A stretch of 11,925 nucleotides of DNA from DASYQV01 sp036005125. GTDB taxonomy: Bacteria > Acidobacteriota > Vicinamibacteria > Vicinamibacterales > UBA2999. The stretch spans positions 1 through 11,925 of the forward strand of contig DASYQV010000191.1 of NCBI GenBank assembly GCA_036005125.1, written 5' to 3'. The translations under genes were made by a program, and so were the position numbers. Below, one piece after another: positions 1 through 7,139 of the stretch. The notes under the pieces are model-generated. The model was not told the origin of the DNA and searched no databases. It worked only from the letters and a program-made list of their open reading frames with translations. How positions within the stretch are numbered: the stretch's first letter is position 1; every line of letters begins with the position of its first letter.

Positions 1-1421
1 CGCAGGTCGCCCGCTCCGACATCACGACGGTCGGCAAGCGCCAGCGACAGCGGGGTCTCGTTGCGTTTATTCTTCACATTCAGGTTGGCCCCGTGGTCCA
101 CGAGGAACTGGATGACCCTGTTGAACCGCTGCCGCACGGCATCGTGAAGCGCGGTGTCGCCGGCAGTGGTGGCGGCGTTCACGTTGACCCCTTTTTCAAT
201 GGCGATTCGGGCGGCCTCAAGCGTCAGCCGCTCTTCCTCGTCAGGGTCCAGCGGCGGGACGCCGTATCGGTTCTGGCGGTTCTCGGTCAGGCCTCCGGCG
301 AAGCCCATGGCCGCCTTCAACGCCGTCGTTCCGTCCTTCGGCGCGGCGAGAGGACTGGCGCCACGCTCCACGAGCAGGCGCATGATGCGAATCTCGCCAA
401 ACCGCGCCGCCAGCCAGAATGCATTCGCGCCAATCATCTGATGGCGCAGGCTGAAGTCGGCGCCGAGGCGCCGGCCGGGCGTGCCGTGCAGCACCAGCGC
501 GTTGGGATCCGCACCGTGGTCGAGAAGTGCCTTCACCAGGTCGAAATCGCCGCGGAGCACCGCGGCGTGAAGGGCCGTGTACCCTGCCGCGGCCGCATTC
601 GGGTCGGCGCCGCGTTCCAGCAGATACGCCACGAGCGCGCCGTGCGCGCTGTGGGCCGCCACAACCAGCGCGCTCATCCCGGCGGGCAGCGTGTCGTTGA
701 CGTTGGCCCCCGCGTCCAACAACACTCGCGCCGTTGGGATGTCACCGGTTCGAGCCGCGAAGAGGAGCGGCGTCGAACCACCGTGCGCCATCTCGAAGTC
801 GCCCGCTCCATTGGCATTTCCGGCGGTGTTCTCGAGCTGGTACCAGACATCGGATCGCGCATGGATGTTGGCGCCGACCTCGAGCAGGATCCGCGTTACG
901 TCAGTCTGCCCCTGCTCCACCGCCCACATGAGCGCCGTCTGTCCGCGGAAGCCTTCCTTCGCGTTGACGTCAGCCCCGCCGGCGACGAGTAGTCGGACGA
1001 CGTTCGCGTTGCCGGTACGCGCGGCGGCCATGAGCGGCGTTTCGCCCGACGCGAGCGCGGCATTCGGGTTCGCGCGCGCCTTGAGCAGCCGCTCGACCAT
1101 CGTCGCGCTCCCGTTGACCGAGGCCAGCCAGAGCGGCGTGGCGCCCAGTTCGTTCGCCGCGCTGGCGTTCGCCCCGGCACGAAGTAGGAGCTCCGCCGCC
1201 TCGAGATCGTTGCGGTGCGCGGCCCAATGGAGGGCCGTGGCCCCGTCCGCCTGGGGCCCGTTCACGTCGACGCCTTTCTTGAGGAGTGCGCGCACGCGAC
1301 CGATGTCGGCGCTCCTGACCGCCTCGATGAGCGCGACGTCCTCAGCGGCAATCGCCGCGGCCGGCACGCTCAGGGCGAGAACCAGCAGCCGTGGCAAGAA
1401 CGAGGCTCGGAACCACGACAT
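1..1421 (-). CDS. Secreted ankyrin-repeat protein (3' end beyond window)
   Basis: Reading the minus strand from the ATG at 1421 gives 473 codons with no stop before the left edge. Residues 1-26 form a signal peptide (hydrophobic LLVLALSVPAAAIAA). From about residue 27 onward there are some eleven ankyrin units with the usual G.TALH.AA...-LL..GA..N pattern, for example around 58-90, 91-123, 124-156, 157-189, 214-245, 246-277, 279-311, 331-362 and 419-452, with a last unit cut by the edge. A roughly 24-residue insertion (190-213) breaks the regular spacing, and another lies between repeats near 312-330. Ankyrin repeats bind proteins and have no catalysis of their own. The start lies two bases after the DUF1552 stop and has no clear Shine-Dalgarno of its own, so translation is probably coupled. 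The likely role, a periplasmic or surface scaffold for the two upstream products, is inferred from the operon. Confidence 0.9.
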   Translation of the reverse strand, partial: MSWFRASFLPRLLVLALSVPAAAIAAEDVALIEAVRSADIGRVRALLKKGVDVNGPQADGATALHWAAHRNDLEAAELLLRAGANASAANELGATPLWLASVNGSATMVERLLKARANPNAALASGETPLMAAARTGNANVVRLLVAGGADVNAKEGFRGQTALMWAVEQGQTDVTRILLEVGANIHARSDVWYQLENTAGNANGAGDFEMAHGGSTPLLFAARTGDIPTARVLLDAGANVNDTLPAGMSALVVAAHSAHGALVAYLLERGADPNAAAAGYTALHAAVLRGDFDLVKALLDHGADPNALVLHGTPGRRLGADFSLRHQMIGANAFWLAARFGEIRIMRLLVERGASPLAAPKDGTTALKAAMGFAGGLTENRQNRYGVPPLDPDEEERLTLEAARIAIEKGVNVNAATTAGDTALHDAVRQRFNRVIQFLVDHGANLNVKNKRNETPLSLALADRRDVGAGDL

Positions 1422-1423
1422 CG

Positions 1424-2758
1424 TTACACGTCCGACAAGGGCTCGAGTGGAAGTCGACCGGTGCTGTGGCCGAGCCTCTCTAGCGGCACGCCCATCTTGT
1501 CGAGGAGGCTCAGGTGCAGGTTTGCCAGCGGCGTGCCATCCGGGTACTTGATGTGGCGTCCGGCTCTCGACGAGGAACCGCCCACGAGTACGATCGGCAG
1601 GTTCTGCGATGCGTGCGCGTTGCTGTCGGCCATGCCGGCGCCATACACAAGCATCACGTGGTCGAGCAGCGACCCGTCGCCGTCGGGTGTCGAACGCAGC
1701 TTCTGCAGGAACTCGGCGAACAGCGTGACGTGAAACTGGTTGATCTGCCTCAGCTTCGCGAGTTTCGCCGGATCGCGCTGGTGATGCGAGATCGGATGGT
1801 GCGCATCCGGGATGCCGATCTCGGCGTAGGTTCGGCCGGTGATCTCGCGCCCGATCATGAAGGTGACGACGCGCGTGAGGTCGATTTCGTAGGCGAGTGC
1901 CTGCAGATCGAACATGAGCTTCGCGTGCTCGCGGCACGTCGCCGGAATTCCCGCCGGCTGTTCGAAGACCGGTAGCTGCTGAGCGCTCTGCACCTCGGCC
2001 CTCTGGATCCGCCGCTCAACGTCGCGGACCGCCTCGAGGTACTGTTCGAGCTTCGTCCGGTCGCGCGCCCATAACCCGCGCTGCATCTCGGCGACACGGT
2101 CGATGACGGAGTCGAGCAAGCTCCCGTCTTTGCGGAGGCGGGCGCGGCGGACCGCCGGATCGGTGCTGCCACTATCGCCGAACATCCGCTCGAAGACGAC
2201 GCGGGGGTTGTTCTCCATGGGGAGCGGCGTCGATTCATTGCTCCATGCGATCGTATTGGTGTACGCGCAACTGAAGCCGTCGTCACACGAGCCCGCGAAG
2301 TCACGACCGTCGAGCGCAAGCTCCAGCGACGCCAGCTGGGTGTGCTGCCCGTGCTGTCGCGCGGCGAGCTGATCCATCGACACGCCGGCGTGCAGGTCCG
2401 GACCGTCCGAGAGCTTGGAGGGCACACCCGTCAGAAACCGCGTCGACGCGCGCGCGTGCGGGCCATCGCTCTCGACCCCCTGCAAACCGGACAGCACGTA
2501 CAGGTGATCGCGAAACGGCTCGAGCGGCTTCATGACCGACTTGAACTCGAAGCCGGTCCCGACGGTGGCCGGCGTCCAGCTGTCCATCATCATGCCGTTC
2601 GGCACGTAGACGACACCCAGGCGCCTGACGGGATGTGCCGGCGTGTTGCGCAAGGCGGACAAGGCCGGAACCATGCCGTCGAGCAGCGGCAACGCGAGCG
2701 TGGCGCCGAGGCCCCGCAGCACCGTGCGACGGGGAATGGCTTTCTTGAGGACGATCAT
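1424..2758 (-). CDS. DUF1552 (HXXSHH) family exported protein
   Basis: This 444-residue protein belongs to the DUF1552 family, renamed HXXSHH for its conserved motif, which is seen here as HPISHH at residues 321-326. The N-terminus has a twin-arginine-like signal (R10-R11 followed by TVLRGLGATLALPLL), so export in a folded state is likely and a bound cofactor or metal is possible. The YVPNGMMMDSWTP segment near residue 51 is also typical of the family. The ATG at 2758 is chosen because GGAGGA lies 7 bases upstream (2766-2771) and because the signal peptide starts there. The frame stays open for another 281 codons upstream, but that stretch is antisense to the neighbouring gene. The ATG overlaps the DUF1592 stop as ATGA. 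DUF1552 genes next to DUF1592 genes are a recurrent pair in Planctomycetes, Acidobacteria and Myxobacteria. The biochemical function is unknown. Confidence 0.93.
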   Translation of the reverse strand: MIVLKKAIPRRTVLRGLGATLALPLLDGMVPALSALRNTPAHPVRRLGVVYVPNGMMMDSWTPATVGTGFEFKSVMKPLEPFRDHLYVLSGLQGVESDGPHARASTRFLTGVPSKLSDGPDLHAGVSMDQLAARQHGQHTQLASLELALDGRDFAGSCDDGFSCAYTNTIAWSNESTPLPMENNPRVVFERMFGDSGSTDPAVRRARLRKDGSLLDSVIDRVAEMQRGLWARDRTKLEQYLEAVRDVERRIQRAEVQSAQQLPVFEQPAGIPATCREHAKLMFDLQALAYEIDLTRVVTFMIGREITGRTYAEIGIPDAHHPISHHQRDPAKLAKLRQINQFHVTLFAEFLQKLRSTPDGDGSLLDHVMLVYGAGMADSNAHASQNLPIVLVGGSSSRAGRHIKYPDGTPLANLHLSLLDKMGVPLERLGHSTGRLPLEPLSDV

Positions 2759-5271
2759 GATGCTGTCCTCCGCATTCCAAATGGAGTGCTCTTCACGATT
2801 CCCAGGATGATCGCCGACCACCGGTAGTCCTCGGACGCCCCGTCTCGCACGATCTTCCGAACGACCGGTCGATCGTAGTGCTCCAGCGGGCGACCGAGCG
2901 CGTACGACAGCAGCTTTTCGGTCAGCGTTCCGACGAACTGCGCCTTGTGCTGCAGGAGCAGCGTCCGCAACCCGGTGGGTCCCTCGACCGTGGTGCCATC
3001 GGGAAGGGCGCCCGAGGCATCGATTGGCAGAGCGGTCTCGCCGGTCGTGCGCCACGCCCCGATCGCGTCGTAATTCTCGAGCGTAAGACCCAACGGATCC
3101 ATCGGCGCGTGACAGCCCGAGCACGCGGGATTCCTGCGGTGCTGCGCCATGCGCTCGCGGACGGTCGCCGGCTGGCCTCCCTCGCCCCGATCCGGCAGGC
3201 CCGGGACCTCTGGCGGCGGGGGCGACGGCGGCGTGCCAAGGATGTTCGTGAGCACCCACTTGCCGCGCAGGACCGGCGACGTCCGGTTGGGGTACGACGT
3301 GACGGTCAGCAGACTTCCCTGCCCGAAGATGCCGCCGCGCCGCGCAGCCTGCGTCGCGTCGAGCGCCACGCGCCTGAAGTGGCTCCCGTAGATGTTCGGG
3401 ATGCCGTAGTGTTGTGCGAGCCGCTCGTTCACGAACGTGTAATTGGCGTTCAACAGTTCCAGGACGCTCCGATCCTCGCGAATCTGGCTGCTGACAAAGA
3501 GCTGCGTCTCCTCCCGGAACGCCTCCCTGAGGTTCTCGTCGAACTCCGGGAACGCGATCGGATCGGGCACCACGTTCTTCAACTGACGCAGGTACAGCCA
3601 CTGGCCGGCAAAGTTGTCGACCAGTGTGTGCGAGCGCGGGTCGGCCAGCATGCGCTGCACCTGCTGCGCGAGGACTTCGCGGTCGCCGAGCGAACCGCGT
3701 TCCGCGAGATCGAGCAACTCGTCGTCGGGAATGCTGCTCCAGAGGAAGAACGACAGCCGCGAGGCAATCTCGAAACCGTCGAGGCGGTAGGCGGTGCCCG
3801 GCGCGACCTTTGCCGGATCACGCTCGACGCGGAACAGAAAATCCGGAGAGATCAGAAGTCGTTCGAGCGCGGACTGGATGCCCGCCTCGAAGCTGCCTTC
3901 CGCCCGGCCGCTCTCGAAAAACGCGAGGAGCGTTTCCACGTCGCGCTGGGTCACCGGACGTCGATACGCGCGGCGTGCAAGCGTCCAGACGATTTTCCCG
4001 GCGCAGGACCTCTCGTCCGCCGCCCGGGCTGGCTGACAGAGGAAGATCTTGCGCCGACTCGGGGTGTCACCCGGTCCAGCCACGCCGTACGGGCCGGCGA
4101 TCGCCACCTCCTGCACAGCGGCGTTCCCGTCGCGCATGTCGTTGATGGCGACGGCAAAGGCGGTCTGCCGCGGCTGCAGCACTCCTTCCGGCGCGGCAAG
4201 CTTTCGCACGAAGGAAACCCCGACCACGCGGGGCCCCGCCTTAGCGGGGAAACGCACCTTCAACCCCGCATCGGCGTAGAGCGCGTATTTTTCCCACTCG
4301 GGGTCGCCGAAGATATTGCCGGCATAGCTGGCGGGCGCTGACCGGCCCGGGCTCTCGCCGCCGATCGAGAACCGTTTGACGAGCGCGCCGTCGACGCGCA
4401 CGTCGAGATCCTGGCGTATCCCGAGACCGCGGACGTAATTGACATAGTTGCGGTGCAGCGTGATCTTGATTTCGTACTCGCCATCGACTGGAAACTGATG
4501 GCGAATGGCCGCGCCACCCCGCGATCCAAACGGGAGGTCGTCACTCATCCGATCGTCTTGTACCAACAGAATCGGGACCTTATAGGTCTCGACGGCCGGA
4601 TTGAGCGCGGAAGGTCCGACGGCCAGGCGGGCAGTCTTGCGGGCCGCGGATAAATAGCGTTCGACCAGCGCCGGCGACACCGTGAGCACGTCCGCCATGT
4701 TGTCGAAGCCCTGCTCGTCGATGTCGTCACCCGGGAGCAACGCGGTCACATCGACGTCGAGCGCCAGCAGGTCGCGAACGGCATTCTGGTACTCGGCCCG
4801 GTTGAGGCGATGGAACGTCGCCGTCCGGCCCGGATCAGGGTTGGCGACGGCAGCGCGGTCGAGCTCCGATTCGAGCCACGATACCAGCGTCTCGTAGGTC
4901 GCCTGATCGGGTCGCGGCGCGCCGGCCGGCGGCATCGCACGCGCGCGCAGCTTTGTAACGACCTTCTCCCACACGTCCGCATGCTCGGCCACACGGTCGA
5001 CGTCCGCCGAGTCCAGTGCAACCCCGGCCGTTCGGAGTCGTTCGTTGTGACAACTGACACAGTAACGCGTGAGGACGGCGCGTTGAGGACCGCCGGCGCG
5101 TCGTCCGGGCTGATGCGATGCGACAGGCGAAACAGGAATCGACAGCTGTGCCTCGGCGCCCGCCGCCGTGGGACGCCGGTTTGCTGCCTGGGGCGAGCGA
5201 GCCTGGACGCTGTGGAAGCCGCCCGCGCAGGCCAACGCGATGCCGATGCCGGCAAGAATCGGTCGTCGCAT
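2755..5271 (-). CDS. DUF1592-type multidomain c-type cytochrome-like protein
   Basis: An 838-residue exported protein with the planctomycete-cytochrome domain order. It has a signal peptide (1-24) and a heme-c motif CVSCH (71-75) in a PSCyt1-like domain. DUF1587 (about 152-216, FHRLNRAEYQNAVRDLL) follows, then a probable beta-sandwich with FPVDGEYEIKI (about 225-395). DUF1595 (about 425-482), DUF1592 (about 495-622), DUF1588 with a second CxxCH (CSGCH, 717-721, followed by APMDPLG) and DUF1585 (about 756-831) complete it. Two covalent hemes are therefore predicted, probably in the periplasm. The ATG at 5271 is chosen because GAGGA sits 5 bases upstream and the signal peptide begins MRRPILAG; a TTG at 5298 would add nine non-signal residues. 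This is the first gene of the operon with DUF1552 and ankyrin genes. The electron donor or acceptor and the substrate are unknown. Confidence 0.93.
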   Translation of the reverse strand: MRRPILAGIGIALACAGGFHSVQARSPQAANRRPTAAGAEAQLSIPVSPVASHQPGRRAGGPQRAVLTRYCVSCHNERLRTAGVALDSADVDRVAEHADVWEKVVTKLRARAMPPAGAPRPDQATYETLVSWLESELDRAAVANPDPGRTATFHRLNRAEYQNAVRDLLALDVDVTALLPGDDIDEQGFDNMADVLTVSPALVERYLSAARKTARLAVGPSALNPAVETYKVPILLVQDDRMSDDLPFGSRGGAAIRHQFPVDGEYEIKITLHRNYVNYVRGLGIRQDLDVRVDGALVKRFSIGGESPGRSAPASYAGNIFGDPEWEKYALYADAGLKVRFPAKAGPRVVGVSFVRKLAAPEGVLQPRQTAFAVAINDMRDGNAAVQEVAIAGPYGVAGPGDTPSRRKIFLCQPARAADERSCAGKIVWTLARRAYRRPVTQRDVETLLAFFESGRAEGSFEAGIQSALERLLISPDFLFRVERDPAKVAPGTAYRLDGFEIASRLSFFLWSSIPDDELLDLAERGSLGDREVLAQQVQRMLADPRSHTLVDNFAGQWLYLRQLKNVVPDPIAFPEFDENLREAFREETQLFVSSQIREDRSVLELLNANYTFVNERLAQHYGIPNIYGSHFRRVALDATQAARRGGIFGQGSLLTVTSYPNRTSPVLRGKWVLTNILGTPPSPPPPEVPGLPDRGEGGQPATVRERMAQHRRNPACSGCHAPMDPLGLTLENYDAIGAWRTTGETALPIDASGALPDGTTVEGPTGLRTLLLQHKAQFVGTLTEKLLSYALGRPLEHYDRPVVRKIVRDGASEDYRWSAIILGIVKSTPFGMRRTAS
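2756..2771 (-). promoter_or_regulatory. Shine-Dalgarno and ATGA stop/start overlap
   Basis: On the minus strand GGAGGA (2771-2766) lies 7 bases before the DUF1552 ATG (2758-2756), inside the last codons of the DUF1592 gene. The TGA stop of DUF1592 (2757-2755) shares bases with that ATG. The arrangement fixes the DUF1552 start and points to translational coupling of the pair. Confidence 0.85.
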
Positions 5272-5428
5272 TTTCGTCCTCGCACAGCCTACCACCAAGT
5301 CCGAAAAGAGGTGCCAAATTCCGCGCCGGGCCGCATCGAGACGTAAGGCTGCCGCCTGGCCAACTCACCCGAGATCCGGCACAAGGCTTCGGACGACGCT
5401 GCGCTGAATCTTAGCCGTCACATACACT
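5272..5428. other. Upstream region of the DUF1592 operon, no gene seen
   Basis: These 157 bases lie between the DUF1592 start and the decayed AraC fragment. The operon promoter should be in or near this stretch, but I see no convincing -35/-10 pair. The only clear signal is GAGGA at 5277-5281 on the minus strand, the ribosome-binding site of the DUF1592 gene. Confidence 0.5.
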
Positions 5429-5584
5429 CGTTACTGCTCCAACGACCTAAAGGTGCTCCTTGCCTCGTCTCAGCCTCATCTCACCAACGAATTCAAAAGG
5501 CTGTCTGGGCTTACGCCGACACAGTACGAGCCGGCGATCCAGGGGACTCGCAATCTCCTCAGCGGCCACGTTGCGACTCCCTGA
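5429..5584 (+). pseudogene. Remnant of an AraC-family regulator C-terminus
   Basis: The plus-strand frame ending at TGA 5582-5584 contains NDLKVL (5441-5458), then SSQPHLTNEFKRLSGLTPTQY (5465-5527, in two adjoining pieces: SSQPHLTNEF and KRLSGLTPTQY). The second part is the hallmark of the last helices of the AraC/XylS HTH domain, and DLKVL fits the helix before it. Between the two, intact members have a segment of the type DVALASGF; here only LLA remains, so several residues are missing. There is no start codon, no first HTH and no sensor domain, and the frame is closed by TGA at 5405-5407. I read it as the tail of a deleted regulator. It may once have controlled a neighbour such as the VOC gene 78 bases downstream. 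The similarity is judged by eye. Confidence 0.62.
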
Positions 5585-5662
5585 GCTTCAATTTTTTCCA
5601 AGACCGCCGCCTCCGGGTGAGGAAGAATGGCTTAAGGCGCAGCAGAAAGGAGAGGCCCTGCC

Positions 5663-6085
5663 ATGACGCACGACGCAACCTCCCACGAGGCAGCACAACA
5701 CGGATTCATCAAGAGCGTTCACGGTGTTCGATACCAAGTGACGGATGTCGCCCGCTCGGTGGCGTTTTATACTCAACGCCTCGGGTTCAAGCTGGAACGC
5801 CAACAACTCCCAGCGTTTGCGAATGTCTCCCTTGGTGACTCGCAGATTCTGCTCAGCGGTCCCGGCGCGTCGGGCTCGCGGCCGATGCCGAACGGACAGC
5901 GGCAGGAGCCGGGCGGGTGGAATCGGGTGGTGCTCAAGGTTGCGGATCTTCCAGGCTTCATCGCTGAATTGAAGAAGGCGGGACTTCATTTTCGCAACGA
6001 AATGGAAACCGGTCCCGGCGGTCGCCAAATCCAAATAGAGGATCCGGACGGCAATCCCATCGAACTATTCGAACCGGCTCGCTGA
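5663..6085 (+). CDS. VOC (glyoxalase/bleomycin-resistance fold) family protein
   Basis: A 140-residue cytoplasmic protein with the single-module vicinal-oxygen-chelate pattern. It opens with HGVRYQVTDVARSVAFYTQRLGF (20-42, as HGVRYQVTDV plus ARSVAFYTQRLGF) and ends with the classic DPDGNPIELFE (127-137), whose E134 is the usual metal-ligand position. The N-terminal histidine is one residue off the most common ligand position, so metal binding and activity cannot be assigned. VOC members include isomerases, dioxygenases and drug-binding proteins; the substrate here is unknown. The ATG is supported by AAGGAGAGG (5647-5655) just upstream. It has no co-oriented intact partner. A decayed AraC regulator tail lies upstream, and the downstream segment is an orphan fragment running into a convergent gene. 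There is no signal peptide. Confidence 0.9.
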   Translation: MTHDATSHEAAQHGFIKSVHGVRYQVTDVARSVAFYTQRLGFKLERQQLPAFANVSLGDSQILLSGPGASGSRPMPNGQRQEPGGWNRVVLKVADLPGFIAELKKAGLHFRNEMETGPGGRQIQIEDPDGNPIELFEPAR

Positions 6086-6096
6086 TCTTTCCCGCG

Positions 6097-6304
6097 ATGT
6101 CGACGTTCATCCAGCTCAACGACGTCGCGTCGATCGTCGGTCACGCGGACGTGATCAGGAAGCGGCTCAACACGCCGGACAAACCGGCATTCTTCTCGAC
6201 CTACAACATGCCGGCGACGCGGACAATGTCGCCGGCCAGGGTGAAGCTGGTCCTCGATTTCCTCGACCATCAGACGCGCCACGCCCGAGATGCGACGACG
6301 TTGA
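6097..6304 (+). pseudogene. Orphan C-terminal-like protein fragment
   Basis: Starting at 6097 the plus strand reads about 66 residues that look like real protein, including NDVASIVGHADVIRKRLN and then YNMPATRTMSPARVKLVLDF. The MP.TR.(L/M)SP......(L/F)(D/W)(F/W)L pattern recalls C-terminal ends of c-type cytochrome or ferritin-like bacterial proteins, but I cannot name the family. There is no Shine-Dalgarno before the ATG. The frame has no natural stop: it runs 122 bases into the antisense of the convergent gene ending at 6305. A TGA is available at 6302-6304 in another frame. I infer a truncated or frameshifted remnant; a genuine small gene is less likely. Confidence 0.4.
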
Positions 6305-6961
6305 CTATTTGTTCTGGACGGGCCAACCCTTGGAGATCGGCTTCGACGGATCCGCTGAGATCAGCAGGTCCGCGCAGTGGTGGTACGCATAGCCGCCCGG
6401 CTGGTTGTAGCCATGGTCCGCCATGAACTGGATGACCTGCAGCGTGCACTTGGGGCAATTGATGTTCGGGAGCTTGATATCAGTCTCCCAAGGGACCATC
6501 GGCGTTTTCGGGAGAGCGGAGGCCGGCTGTCCCTCTTCCGGATAGTGCGGAAACAGGCCGTCGGCGAGAACAGGAATCTGCGGCGGACTCTGGATCGCGC
6601 CCCACACCGAGTACACGCCCCTCTCCGTGTATTTTTCGGCGGTCACCGGATCAGGCGGCAGCTCGGTCCGGGAGTTCACCGCGAGCGCGACGCGGTAGTG
6701 TCCCGAATGGAAGATCGTTTCCTGGATCTTGAGATGCAGTTTCGACCCGCCGGTGACCTTGGTGATCGCGCTCGTCAGCAGCTTTTCGTTCTCTCCCTTC
6801 GGGTCGCCGCCGCAGGGACCGACCTTCTGCGGGTCGCCCCGCTGGTCGGAGTTGATCCATGAGGCAGGCTCCAACAGTTTGAAGTGGGCGAAGGTGCTGG
6901 CCTGTTGCGCTGTCAGCGCGACCACCACCAGGGCGAATTGGAAGCGCAGGGAGTTCTTCAT
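6305..6961 (-). CDS. Secreted polysaccharide monooxygenase-like protein with N-terminal histidine
   Basis: A 218-residue precursor with a signal peptide (1-25, ending STFA). Cleavage there exposes H26 as the first mature residue, followed by FKLLEPASW. A mature N-terminal histidine is the defining feature of copper lytic polysaccharide monooxygenases, where it forms the histidine brace. A second histidine could come from FHSGHYRVAL (H85 or H88). The C-terminal part has CPKCTLQVIQFM (169-180) and YHHCADLLI (193-201), a pattern shared with LPMO-like proteins. C50, C169, C172 and C196 could form two disulfides. I recall an annotated group called SCE4755 family polysaccharide monooxygenase-like proteins that matches this layout; membership is from memory. 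The ATG at 6961 follows AAGGAG (6973-6978) and starts a good signal peptide; the frame extends to 7141 without support. The gene is divergent from the MDR gene. The substrate and copper binding are unproven. Confidence 0.72.
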   Translation of the reverse strand: MKNSLRFQFALVVVALTAQQASTFAHFKLLEPASWINSDQRGDPQKVGPCGGDPKGENEKLLTSAITKVTGGSKLHLKIQETIFHSGHYRVALAVNSRTELPPDPVTAEKYTERGVYSVWGAIQSPPQIPVLADGLFPHYPEEGQPASALPKTPMVPWETDIKLPNINCPKCTLQVIQFMADHGYNQPGGYAYHHCADLLISADPSKPISKGWPVQNK

Positions 6962-7139
6962 TGCAGCGTATTCTCCTTCAGTTGTTCGAGGCCAGCGTCC
7001 GTGACTGGTCATGCGGTGCGAACCGACGCGCGACGATGATACCCGTGCACGGCACCGAAGGAAAACCCAATGTCTATTCCAATGCTCCGCGCACGATGAA
7101 ATACTCTCCATCACAATCAGTCCGCGGGAGGGCAGAAGC

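Noticed and set aside
93..1551. Long plus-strand open frames opposite the ankyrin gene (93-992 and 577-1551)
   Set aside because: They are antisense to clear ankyrin repeats, are Arg/Ala/Ser/Pro-rich and show no family-like residues; the high GC content keeps these frames open.
2759..3601. 281-codon upstream extension of the DUF1552 frame
   Set aside because: The extension overlaps the DUF1592 coding region in another frame, and the Tat-like signal, Shine-Dalgarno and ATG all place the start at 2758.
2878..4341. 487-codon plus-strand open frame opposite the DUF1592 gene
   Set aside because: It is antisense to recognised DUF1592/DUF1588/DUF1585 domains and looks like low-complexity Arg-rich shadow translation.
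5272..5298. TTG start for the DUF1592 gene at 5298
   Set aside because: It would put nine residues before the natural signal peptide; the ATG at 5271 has GAGGA 5 bases upstream.
5300..5316. Sigma-54-like promoter (TGGCACCTCTTTTCGG on the minus strand)
   Set aside because: The -24 half matches, but the -12 GC pair is replaced by CG, so the invariant element is missing.
6962..7139. Open-frame extensions of the two divergent genes (to 7141 on minus, to 7011 on plus)
   Set aside because: Each true start has its own Shine-Dalgarno and a sensible N-terminus; the extensions would overlap each other in the divergent promoter region.
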